A DNA stretch of 64,000 nucleotides from Gemmatimonadaceae bacterium (GTDB lineage Bacteria; Gemmatimonadota; Gemmatimonadetes; Gemmatimonadales; Gemmatimonadaceae): NCBI GenBank assembly GCA_036003045.1, contig DASYSS010000036.1, forward strand, positions 32,357-96,356. The letters run 5' to 3'. Every line of letters starts with the position of its first letter. Positions within the stretch are counted from its first letter, which is position 1. Made by a program: the position numbers and the translations under genes. Positions 28,554 to 35,311 of this stretch are shown piece by piece. The notes beneath the pieces were generated by a model that did no database searches, was not told the origin of the DNA, and saw only the letters and a program-made list of their open reading frames with translations.

Positions 28554-29051
28554 TCACTGCTTCCCCGCGACGGCGGGGCCGGCCATCGTGGCCGCCGGCA
28601 GGACCACGAGTTGTCCCGACATCATCGGCAGGTGCGACTGAACGGCGCACACGATCGGAAAGATCCCAGCATGTCGCGCGACGTAAGTCGTGTCGAAGGA
28701 CTTCTGCGGTGGAAGAGGCACGACGAAATCCGGCAGGACGAACGAGTGGTCGTCGTCCTCGGGGTTGACGAACGTGAAGTGAATGGTATCGCCCTCCACC
28801 ACCGTCATGGTCGACGGTGAAAAGGCGTACACCTCCTTGCCCTCGAGCACGCCGCTCTTCCCAAAATCCTGCTTCAGGAACGGAAGCACGTTCTGCTGTT
28901 CTTTCACGAGAAGCGGAACCGTGGTGACGGTGATGTGACGCGTCTGAGCGACGTATGGACGGGTGAGGTCGGCTGCTGGCGTCGCACGGCTTGTACACGC
29001 GACGAGCGGTACAGCGACCGAGAGGAACAGGCGTCGGAGTCGTGGCAACAT
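28554..29051 (-). CDS. Cupredoxin-domain lipoprotein
   Basis: A 165-residue exported protein with a lipobox LVAC (Cys19) and one blue-copper-like domain at about residues 45-155. The copper ligands appear as His in DDDHSFVLPDF, then Cys, His and Met in PIVCAVQSHLPMMSG (Cys-x4-His-x2-Met), the type I arrangement. Only one Cys is present in the loop, so it is not a binuclear CuA site. Such proteins carry electrons in the envelope or help assemble copper enzymes; no oxidase gene is nearby. It converges on the HAD gene with a 12-base gap. The in-frame ATG at 29084 is an alternative start that would spoil the signal peptide. Confidence 0.8.
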   Translation of the reverse strand: MLPRLRRLFLSVAVPLVACTSRATPAADLTRPYVAQTRHITVTTVPLLVKEQQNVLPFLKQDFGKSGVLEGKEVYAFSPSTMTVVEGDTIHFTFVNPEDDDHSFVLPDFVVPLPPQKSFDTTYVARHAGIFPIVCAVQSHLPMMSGQLVVLPAATMAGPAVAGKQ

Positions 29052-29257
29052 GATGGTTGCTCGTCGTACGGGGAGAGAGGCCACGCCAGCTCAGTGAGGC
29101 GCGCTCGCAGTTCGGCGGCCGACCGTTCTTGGTCTCGCATCCCTGAACCATGGCAGGGTCGGGCCGGACGGTCCAGTAAAATTTTGGATCACTATTACGA
29201 ATCGCTGAATCACCGCCGGCCGTCATGATTCGATGGCTCGCCGGGGAAACGCTCGGC

Positions 29258-29659
29258 TCAGGCCAACGGCGCGCGTGTCCCGAGCGCATTGCGCGCTTCG
29301 CGGTAGGCCACGGCGAGATCCGAGGAGAGCACGTCATCGCATTTGTTCGCGGCGATCGTGGACGCGCGCTCGATCGCTTGCACCAGACGGACGGCCATGA
29401 CTACGCCACATGTCACGCTGCTTTCGCTGGCACTGGCCCCGCGGTCGTTGACCCCAATGCGAAGTCCACTGACGCCTGCGCGACGGGCCTCGCCGATGAT
29501 GGCAATGGGGTCGATCGCCGCGAGCGCGTGCTTGGGAATTACAAAACTCACGATCTCCTGCGGCGGAGTGTGTTCGCGTACCGGATCGACGTCTCGGGCT
29601 GCGGGACGGACACGAATCCGCCGCGCTTTCGGCACCCTTCGCACGTTCTCGTTTGACAT
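29258..29659 (-). CDS. Small protein of unknown function, paralogue A of a three-member family
   Basis: A 133-residue soluble protein with no recognised domain. The core is VSFVIPKHALAAIDPIAIIG, then an Ala/Gly segment (EARRAGVSGLRIGV), then SSVTCGVVMAVRLVQAIERA and an Ala-rich C-terminal helix (SSDLAVAYREARNAL). The same order of motifs (F-V-x-P-x2-A-x2-A-[IL]-D, then A-x4-GV, then [TS]-C, then a hydrophobic helix, then an A-x2-A helix) occurs in the proteins at 50999-51376 and 58072-58479. The ATG at 29659 is preferred; an upstream frame to 29851 has a divergent composition. Its upstream region holds paired GGACA dyads. Confidence 0.6.
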   Translation of the reverse strand: MSNENVRRVPKARRIRVRPAARDVDPVREHTPPQEIVSFVIPKHALAAIDPIAIIGEARRAGVSGLRIGVNDRGASASESSVTCGVVMAVRLVQAIERASTIAANKCDDVLSSDLAVAYREARNALGTRAPLA

Positions 29660-29777
29660 GCCGTTCGACGAGGCAAGGAGCGCGCCGCGCTTCCGGCCGT
29701 CAATGCGAATGGTCGCCGTCTTCAAGTCGCTCGCACAGTGCCCGGCGATGCCGCCGACTGTGCGCTCGTAAGCCTGC

Positions 29778-29811
29778 GGACAGCTGTCCTGCACCGGTGG
29801 GACACCTGTCC
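29778..29811 (+). promoter_or_regulatory. Tandem GGACA-N2-TGTCC dyads (possible activator-binding sites)
   Basis: GGACAGCTGTCC (29778-29789) and GGACACCTGTCC (29800-29811) are two 12-bp inverted repeats with the same arms. Their centres are 22 bases apart, almost exactly two helical turns, so two dimers would bind the same DNA face. Paired dyads of this kind upstream of a -24/-12 promoter are typical of sigma-54 enhancer-binding proteins. A sigma-54-like sequence lies about 30 bases downstream. Confidence 0.5.
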
Positions 29812-29840
29812 TGAAATACCGCGCCCAATGTTCCGCCCCG

Positions 29841-29855
29841 TGGCGCGGCACGCGC
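29841..29855 (+). promoter_or_regulatory. Weak sigma-54-like promoter
   Basis: TGGCGCGGCACGCGC compares with the consensus TGGCACG-N4-TTGC. The invariant GG and GC are spaced correctly, but the A of GGCA and the TT before GC are mismatched. It lies about 53 bases upstream of the ATG at 29908 and just downstream of the paired GGACA dyads, and that arrangement is its main support. Confidence 0.3.
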
Positions 29856-29907
29856 GGCCTTTTCGAGGGTATTTCATGATGTGGAATTCAAAGGATTGGG
29901 GGGAAGT

Positions 29908-30753
29908 ATGAAATACATACGGGTACTCTCGGGAACAGCGGCGCTCCTGCTCGTGGCGTCGGTAGCACAGGCGCAGCGCGGTCGAGACGATCGACGCGGC
30001 CAGCCGGATCAGCACCAACAACAGCACCAGGATCAGCACGTACAAACGCCGCCGCAGAATCAGCAACGTCCGAGCGGCAACTGGCGCGGTGGGGAATCGG
30101 AGCAACGAGGGGTGGATCGGACTCGCGATGATCAGTCGCGTGCAGACCAGGCTCGTGCAGACCAGGCTCGTGCGGAGCAGGCTCGCGCGGACCAGGCTCG
30201 GGCCGCTGCGGAGCAGAATCAGCGTCGAGCCGCCCAACAGAACGACCAGTGGCGCGACCGGCAGCAGAATCAGGCTCGGCAGCGAGACCAACTTGAGCGC
30301 GCACAACGGGCCCAGCAGCAAGCGGAGCTCGAGCGAGAGCGGCAGGCACAGTTGAACCGCGCCTACGACCGCGATCGTGACGCTCGGCTGGGATACGCGT
30401 ACCGCTACAACATCCGCGGCGTGTACCGTGAGACGAGCCAGTACGGAGCAGACGTTCTACGGCAAGCGGTCAACCAGGGGTATGAACAGGGCTATCGGGC
30501 CGGTTCAATCGACCGCGACGATGGCGCACCGGCGAATTTTCAGCGCGCTCTCGATTTCGAGACCGACGGCTTTGGGTACACCGGAGCCTACGTGCCGCAA
30601 AGCGACTACAGCTACTACTTCAGCGAGGGGTTCCAGCGCGGGTACGACGATGGATACTGGAATCGCTCGCAGTACGGAACGTTCTTGAACGGAAAGGCCG
30701 CGATTCTCGGCGCGATCGCGTTGGGAATTATCGGACTGACCGCGATCCACTAA
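29908..30753 (+). CDS. Secreted Gln/Arg-rich repeat protein with C-terminal hydrophobic anchor
   Basis: A 281-residue exported protein of unknown function. A clear signal peptide (LSGTAALLLVASVAQAQ) is followed by about 100 residues almost wholly Gln, Arg, Asp, Ala and Asn, including four RADQA-type pentapeptides. A second region (about 165-250) is Tyr/Gly/Asp-rich, with GYEQGYRAGSIDRDDGAPAN and FSEGFQRGYDDGYWNRSQYG. The last 20 residues (AILGAIALGIIGLTAI) are hydrophobic and could insert into a membrane. The ATG is preceded by a G-rich ribosome-binding region. Regulation may involve the dyads and sigma-54-like site upstream. A strong hairpin follows the stop. Confidence 0.65.
   Translation: MKYIRVLSGTAALLLVASVAQAQRGRDDRRGQPDQHQQQHQDQHVQTPPQNQQRPSGNWRGGESEQRGVDRTRDDQSRADQARADQARAEQARADQARAAAEQNQRRAAQQNDQWRDRQQNQARQRDQLERAQRAQQQAELERERQAQLNRAYDRDRDARLGYAYRYNIRGVYRETSQYGADVLRQAVNQGYEQGYRAGSIDRDDGAPANFQRALDFETDGFGYTGAYVPQSDYSYYFSEGFQRGYDDGYWNRSQYGTFLNGKAAILGAIALGIIGLTAIH
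30139..30198 (+). repeat. Four tandem 15-base repeats coding RADQA/RAEQA
   Basis: Four in-frame units encode Arg-Ala-Asp/Glu-Gln-Ala. The first two are identical (CGTGCAGACCAGGCT) and the next two differ at three or four bases each. This looks like recent tandem expansion within the Gln/Arg-rich domain, and copy number may vary between strains. Confidence 0.75.
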
Positions 30754-30771
30754 CCATGGCTCCTGGACGGC

Positions 30772-30799
30772 GAAGGCCCGGGCAGACGCCCGGGCCTTC
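30772..30799. terminator. Bidirectional hairpin terminator
   Basis: GAAGGCCCGGGC (30772-30783) pairs perfectly with GCCCGGGCCTTC (30788-30799) around a 4-base loop. It lies 18 bases after the stop of the Gln/Arg-rich gene and one base from the stop of the convergent histidine-kinase gene, so it probably ends both transcripts. No long T-run follows on either side. Confidence 0.7.
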
Positions 30800-30800
30800 G

Positions 30801-31961
30801 TCATTCCGTGCTTCGCTCGTGGCGCGGCAGCGTGATGCGGAACGTCGTGCCACGGTCCTCGGACGATCGTACGTCGATGCTCCCGCCATGGGCGTCGACG
30901 ACTCTGTCGACGATGTACAGCCCAAGACCCAGATGGCCTCTGTCGGCGCGGTCGTCGGCGGTGCTCTTCATCGGCTGGAAGAGGCCGCCAATCTGGTCGG
31001 CCGGAATCACGGTGCCTTCGTTCGTAACGGCGATCATCACATTCTCCTCGTCGCCGGACACGCTCACTCGGATTGGCTTCCCCTGCGATCCGTGCTCGAT
31101 CGCGTTACTCAGAAGGTTCGTGAAGGCCTGTTCGAGCCGCGTTCGGTCCCATTCACCGACGAGCACCCCGCTGGTCTCAACATCGATTCGCGCCGTTGGA
31201 GAAGTTGCGCCGACTTCATTCCCCACGTCGCGAACGAGCGCGCCGAGATCCGTGCGATCGCGCCGAAGGGGGATCGCCTGCCCTAGCCCGGTGAGCGCCA
31301 CATCGAGCAGGTCGTCGATGAGTTGCGTCATGCGATGTCCACTGTGCTCCACAATGGTGATCAAGTCGCGTTGCGCCTGCGTTAGATGGTCCTCGTCGAG
31401 AAGAAACCGACTCGACGCGAGAACCGCGGTGAGCGGCGTCCGCAAGTCGTGGCCAAGTACGGCGAGCAACCGATCGCGCGCGCGCTCGACCTCCCGTGTG
31501 TGCTGCGCGAGGGACTCGGCGATCGCCTGATCGATCGCCTCGTCGAAACGCCTCATGTCCTCGAGCTCGGAAGGTCCGGCCTGCTTTTGCTGCTCCATCC
31601 AGAGGCCGATGACGCTCGCTCGCAGAGCACGAAACTCCGCCACCGTGGCCTCGACGCCTACACCGCCCAGCGCTCGGCCGAGTCCGTGCTGGGATGCCGG
31701 AGTCAGCGTATCCGCGCGCGCGGCGTCCAGATGTCCCCGCGATTTCAGATCGCGCTGCTCATCGGTCTCCGACGTTTCGAGGTCGGCGGCGATGACGTTG
31801 AGCATCGACTGCGCGTGACCGCGCGCGGCGGCGGCATCGATCCGTTCCGCGGCCGGTAGTTCCTTGATGAAGGCCTCCCACGCGCCCAGGATGGCTTGCC
31901 TCTGCTCTGTGATGAACCGCGAGAGTTGCGGCATAGGACTGTGATTGTTGTCAGTGGTCAT
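30801..31961 (-). CDS. Soluble sensor histidine kinase with RsbRD-like N-terminal domain
   Basis: A 386-residue kinase with no membrane segment. The N-terminus (SRFITEQRQAILGAWEAFI) and the following helical region to about residue 150 resemble the RsbRD/RsbU-type N-terminal sensor domain of stress-response regulators. The HisKA box is VLGHDLRTPLTAV (phosphorylated His). The HATPase domain shows NLLSNAIEHG (N box), NEGTVIP (an atypical G1 box with Asn instead of Asp) and HLGLGLYI (G2). A second kinase of the same design lies at 56744-57889. No response-regulator gene is adjacent, so it is an orphan. An ATG at 31934 is an equally good start and aligns better with the paralogue. Confidence 0.85.
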   Translation of the reverse strand: MTTDNNHSPMPQLSRFITEQRQAILGAWEAFIKELPAAERIDAAAARGHAQSMLNVIAADLETSETDEQRDLKSRGHLDAARADTLTPASQHGLGRALGGVGVEATVAEFRALRASVIGLWMEQQKQAGPSELEDMRRFDEAIDQAIAESLAQHTREVERARDRLLAVLGHDLRTPLTAVLASSRFLLDEDHLTQAQRDLITIVEHSGHRMTQLIDDLLDVALTGLGQAIPLRRDRTDLGALVRDVGNEVGATSPTARIDVETSGVLVGEWDRTRLEQAFTNLLSNAIEHGSQGKPIRVSVSGDEENVMIAVTNEGTVIPADQIGGLFQPMKSTADDRADRGHLGLGLYIVDRVVDAHGGSIDVRSSEDRGTTFRITLPRHERSTE

Positions 31962-32059
31962 TCGCTGCGGGCGATCCCGCGTTAACCGTGCCGAGGCGAT
32001 ACGGCTTCGGCGTTTTGTTTTGGTGACGCATGGCACCGTTAGTGCTTGACCTCGGTCCG

Positions 32060-32079
32060 CCGGAAGCACTGGCTTCCGG
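32060..32079. promoter_or_regulatory. Small hairpin upstream of the Gly/Ser-rich miniprotein
   Basis: CCGGAAGC-ACTG-GCTTCCGG is a perfect 8-bp stem with a 4-base loop. It lies 26 bases upstream of the GTG at 32106 and just ahead of that gene's GAGGAGGAA ribosome-binding site. It could be an operator or an mRNA 5' hairpin affecting translation or stability. Confidence 0.4.
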
Positions 32080-32105
32080 ATGCGCGCAACCATCGAGGAG
32101 GAACC

Positions 32106-32360
32106 GTGGCGGACCACGAGAAGGACCGAATCGACCAGACCGACCCCGATAGCGACGGCGAAAAGGAACAGACTCCGGGGAGCTCCGGGGGGTTCAAGAA
32201 ACAGGGTGGCGGAATGAGCGGCGCGCCCGGAGGTTTATCGAGCGGCGGCATTGGCGACTCGTCGGCCGGCTCGGAAGAGCAAAACCCGTCCGTCGGCTCA
32301 GGCGGAGCAACGCAGAAGCCCGGATCGGGTGACCCTGGAACTGGGACCGGCAGCCGATAG
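32106..32360 (+). CDS. Small hydrophilic Gly/Ser/Asp-rich protein
   Basis: An 84-residue protein of unknown function. The GTG start is fixed by GAGGAGGAA at 32095-32103. It opens with an acidic segment (DHEKDRIDQTDPDSDGEKEQ) and continues with Gly/Ser-rich sequence (GGFKKQGGGMSGAPGGLSSG). It has almost no hydrophobic residues and no cysteine. It is probably intrinsically disordered; proteins of this kind are often desiccation- or stress-related (hydrophilin-like), but that is only a composition argument. It diverges from the RsbRD-type kinase across about 145 bases. Confidence 0.5.
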   Translation: MADHEKDRIDQTDPDSDGEKEQTPGSSGGFKKQGGGMSGAPGGLSSGGIGDSSAGSEEQNPSVGSGGATQKPGSGDPGTGTGSR

Positions 32361-32419
32361 CCGTTCTTTTTAGTTTTTGGTTTAGTCGTTCCCCGGGCGC
32401 GTCCGTCGTCTGGTCCGTT

Positions 32420-32464
32420 GGGGGGGGGCGGGAAGCCGCTGGTGATTCGCGCATCCGCGGCTTC
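32420..32464. other. Nine-G tract and hairpin in the gap before the MBL-fold gene
   Basis: The 167-base gap holds an uninterrupted run of nine G (32420-32428). A stem GAAGCCGC / GCGGCTTC (32432-32439 with 32457-32464, loop of 17) follows, then a T-run at about 32471. The T-rich stretch just after the miniprotein stop and this hairpin may together end its transcript. Long G tracts are prone to slippage, though this one is intergenic. Confidence 0.35.
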
Positions 32465-32527
32465 GACGCCTTTTTCGGAACTCTGTTTTTCCTCGGTCAG
32501 TTCTCGCCAAGGCGCACTAACTACATA

Positions 32528-33640
32528 ATGAAGTCACGGCACACAGCGAGCGACCTCCGTCGTGAACGGATGCGCGCATCGCCGCGGTTCGACGGGCGAG
32601 TGTTTCAGAACACATTTCCCGTGTCACCAGGATTGAAACCCGGCGTCGAGCGCCCGACGGTGCGGGACTTTCTTCGACCGAGCGAGGACCGCGTGCCATC
32701 GACGCCGTTGCCGTTGGTGGACCCGCTTCCGTTCTGGAACAGGCCGCCGACGTCCGGATTTCGCGTCACGTGGCTCGGACATTCGACGCTGTTCGTCGAG
32801 ATCGACGGCGTACGCATTCTCACCGACCCGGTGTGGGGCAATCGGGTTTCTCCCGTCGCATTTGCGGGACCGAAGCGCTTTCACCCACCACCGGCTCGCC
32901 TCGACGCGCTCCCGCCGCTCGACGCGATCATCATCTCGCACGACCACTACGACCATCTCGATCGCCCGACCGTCCTGTCGCTCGTGAAGACGCGCGCGAC
33001 CACGCCGTTCATCACGTCGCTCGGTGTGGGAGAACGCCTCGAGCGCTGGGGCATTCCGCCAACGGGAATCACGGAGCTCGATTGGTGGGAACAGGCTGAG
33101 ATCAACGGCGTGAAAATCACCGCCGCGCCGGCGCAGCATTTCTCGGGGCGAGGAATCAAGGACCGCAACGCGACGCTCTGGTCGTCCTTCCACTTTCGCG
33201 GGCCGAAACACTCGTTCTACTTCGGCGCCGACACCGGACTCACGAGAGAATACGAAGAGATCGCGCGCCGCCTGGGGCCCTTCGACTTGGTCGCGATCGA
33301 GATTGGCGCGTATCACCCGGCGTGGGGCGACATCCATCTCGGGCCGGCGAATGCGCTCACTGCCTATCGCATGCTCGGCAGCGGCGCGTTCTTGCCAATC
33401 CACTGGGGGACGTTCAACCTCGCGATTCATCCGTGGAGTGAGCCCGCCGAAACGCTCGTCACACTCGGCACGCCGGCGCGTGTGCCGTTGCTCATGCCGA
33501 AACTCGGCGCCCCGGTCGAGCCGTCGCGCTCGATCGAGATCGATCCGTGGTGGCGAAGCATCACGAGCGCGACACCGAAACCAATCGCCGATCGCCGCGC
33601 TCGGAAAAGAGCCGCTGACGCCGGGCGCGTCGTGGACTGA
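32528..33640 (+). CDS. MBL-fold metallo-hydrolase (NAPE-PLD/UlaG-like, COG2220)
   Basis: A 370-residue predicted zinc hydrolase. The metal-binding motif is SHDHYDHLD, preceded by VTWLGHSTLFVEIDGVRILT and TDPVWGNRVSP, the typical opening of the N-acylphosphatidylethanolamine phospholipase D-like branch. Later metal histidines lie in PAQHFSGRG, FYFGADTGL supplies the bridging Asp, and LPIHWGTFNLA supplies the last His. Members cleave phosphodiester or lactone bonds; the substrate is unknown. The first 60 residues are Arg/Pro-rich without a signal peptide. It converges with the alpha/beta hydrolase gene nine bases away. Confidence 0.85.
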   Translation: MKSRHTASDLRRERMRASPRFDGRVFQNTFPVSPGLKPGVERPTVRDFLRPSEDRVPSTPLPLVDPLPFWNRPPTSGFRVTWLGHSTLFVEIDGVRILTDPVWGNRVSPVAFAGPKRFHPPPARLDALPPLDAIIISHDHYDHLDRPTVLSLVKTRATTPFITSLGVGERLERWGIPPTGITELDWWEQAEINGVKITAAPAQHFSGRGIKDRNATLWSSFHFRGPKHSFYFGADTGLTREYEEIARRLGPFDLVAIEIGAYHPAWGDIHLGPANALTAYRMLGSGAFLPIHWGTFNLAIHPWSEPAETLVTLGTPARVPLLMPKLGAPVEPSRSIEIDPWWRSITSATPKPIADRRARKRAADAGRVVD

Positions 33641-33649
33641 GCCCTTGGC

Positions 33650-34357
33650 CTAAGTCGTTCCGATGGGGACCCCGCTCGCGGCCTTCTCGATGAAAGCGGC
33701 GACGACGTCCGGTTTCGACACGAAGATCGAGTGGCTCGCTTGTTCCTCGACGACCGAGGCGCCCGCACGCTTGGCCATCATCCGCTGCGCGTCCGGCGGG
33801 ATCATCCTGTCTTCGGCGGTCACCAAGAACCAGCTCGGTGTCGATCTCCACGCGGCGGTCTTGTTCTTCCCCTCGACCGCGTCCGTCCCCCACGGCACCT
33901 GAGACGCGGCCATGAACGCCGCTTTGTCCGGGTCGACGTCGGCCGCGAACGACGCCTGGAACTTGGTCTTGTCGAGAAAGAGGAAACCGTCGACCGGCGG
34001 CAGAATCGGCGGCACCGGCGCGCCGGGCGGCGGGTCCTTGGTCATTGTGCCCACCGATTCACCTTCGCTCGGAGCGAACGCCGCGATGTACACGAGCCCG
34101 ACGACGCTCGGTTCGTTCCCTGCCTCAGTGATCACCGCGCCGCCGTACGAGTGGCCGACCAAGAGCACTGCACCGTCTTGTTGAGCAATGACGAGCTTGG
34201 TGGCCGCGACGTCGTCGTCGAACGACGCCGTTGAATTCTGAACGATGCTGACGTTATAACCGTCGCGCCTGAGGATCTTGTAAACGCCCTCCCAGCCTGA
34301 GCCATCGACGAAGGCGCCGTGCACGAGCACGACGTTCGGGATGTCGCTTGCGTCCAT
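33650..34357 (-). CDS. Alpha/beta-fold hydrolase
   Basis: A 235-residue soluble esterase-like enzyme. The nucleophile elbow is VGHSYGGAVI, the oxyanion strand is VVLVHGAFVDGSGW, the acid is the Asp of AEDRMIPPDAQ, and the catalytic His is in EEQASHSIFVSKP. The pattern resembles the plant salicylate-esterase/hydroxynitrile-lyase-like group that is common in bacteria as 'alpha/beta hydrolase'. No substrate can be inferred. The start ATGGACGCAAGCG at 34357 gives the family's usual N-terminus. It is the 3'-most gene of a minus-strand run after the C2H2 miniprotein, with a 150-base gap in which I saw nothing distinctive. Confidence 0.87.
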   Translation of the reverse strand: MDASDIPNVVLVHGAFVDGSGWEGVYKILRRDGYNVSIVQNSTASFDDDVAATKLVIAQQDGAVLLVGHSYGGAVITEAGNEPSVVGLVYIAAFAPSEGESVGTMTKDPPPGAPVPPILPPVDGFLFLDKTKFQASFAADVDPDKAAFMAASQVPWGTDAVEGKNKTAAWRSTPSWFLVTAEDRMIPPDAQRMMAKRAGASVVEEQASHSIFVSKPDVVAAFIEKAASGVPIGTT

Positions 34358-34507
34358 TGAAGTCTCCCGGTAGCGGACGAGCGACTGGCCGCGGCAAGAG
34401 CAATGCCGGGCAATGGGAGGCGGAGCAGACGATTAGGGGCGCGCTCCAGGCGGGCGCTTGGAGGTCGGTGGTCCGCAGCGCTGGAAGCACATGCCTCGAT
34501 GTGAGCG

Positions 34508-34687
34508 CTAACGACTGTCGTTCTCGTGGTCCGGTCGCCGCTGTTCGTTGCCAATCGGCTCGGCGTTGCCGTCGGCCTGCGAGGCCTGTCGCGGCTCGTG
34601 TTGCTCGCGGTCGTGACGCGCAAGATCGTCCTGCGAGTCGAAGTGGGCGCCGCAAACGATGCAATCGAATTCGTGCGTGTGCTCCAT
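34508..34687 (-). CDS. C2H2 zinc-finger miniprotein
   Basis: A 59-residue protein with one complete classical C2H2 finger. CIVC, a 12-residue spacer (GAHFDSQDDLAR), then HDREQH give Cys-x2-Cys-x12-His-x4-His with the usual hydrophobic Phe and Leu. The rest is a hydrophilic tail rich in Gln, Asn, Arg and Glu. Classical fingers are rare in bacteria (the Ros/MucR type has a shorter spacer), but short single-finger proteins of this form do occur. Possible roles are DNA or protein binding. The ATG at 34687 is preferred because it directly precedes the finger; an upstream in-frame start at 34732 adds 15 residues. It lies 72 bases after the MarR gene. Confidence 0.6.
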   Translation of the reverse strand: MEHTHEFDCIVCGAHFDSQDDLARHDREQHEPRQASQADGNAEPIGNEQRRPDHENDSR

Positions 34688-34759
34688 GGTGGCCCTCGTG
34701 GCTTGGGTGGCGCTCACCGAGCGGAGCAGCAAATGTGCCGTAATGCCCGATGGGATCGC

Positions 34760-35311
34760 TCATCGAGCTCGAGCTTGCCGGCCCATTCGGTCACGCCCGT
34801 CCTCGAAGAGCATGCGCGGAGGCTCCTCAGCGATCCCCATCGCGCGCGTGAGGGCCAGTACACCCCGTGTCAACTCGCGGAGTTGGTTCGGTCGAATCTT
34901 GCTGAGACCACGAACGAGGAGTGTGGTTGGCGCGGGCGACGCCGTTCGAATGGCGCGGCGGCCACGCGACGTGAGAACAATCGACGCTCGACGACGATCG
35001 CCCTCGGACTTTTCCCGAATCAGGTAGCCAGCGCTCACGAGGCGATCGACGATCGCCGCGGCAGAGCTTCGATCGGTCATCGTGGCTGCCGCCACCTCAT
35101 TGATCGAGCAGCCCGACGACTCTCCGACCGCCGACAAGACAAAGAGCTGTGCCGCGCTGAGACCGGTTGTCTCTTCCGTGCGGCGCGCCACGACTCTGAG
35201 CTCGCGAAGCAGGCGGCGAAAGGAATTCACGGCCGTCGTCACGTCGTTCGCGCGGCGACCCGCCCCCCGCCCTGATTGATTTCCCGCAATCTTGGCTCGC
35301 CTCGCGCTCAT
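34760..35311 (-). CDS. MarR-family transcriptional regulator
   Basis: A 183-residue winged-helix regulator. TTGLSAAQLFVLSAVGE leads into the DNA-binding region SINEVAAATMTDRSSAAAIV. DRLVSAGYLIREKSEGDRRR forms the wing with the conserved D-x-R-R. Long helices at both ends provide the dimer interface. MarR proteins usually repress nearby genes in response to small aromatic or oxidant ligands. It overlaps the upstream TPR gene by ATGA and may be read through into the C2H2 miniprotein and the hydrolase. The target genes are unknown. Confidence 0.9.
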   Translation of the reverse strand: MSARRAKIAGNQSGRGAGRRANDVTTAVNSFRRLLRELRVVARRTEETTGLSAAQLFVLSAVGESSGCSINEVAAATMTDRSSAAAIVDRLVSAGYLIREKSEGDRRRASIVLTSRGRRAIRTASPAPTTLLVRGLSKIRPNQLRELTRGVLALTRAMGIAEEPPRMLFEDGRDRMGRQARAR

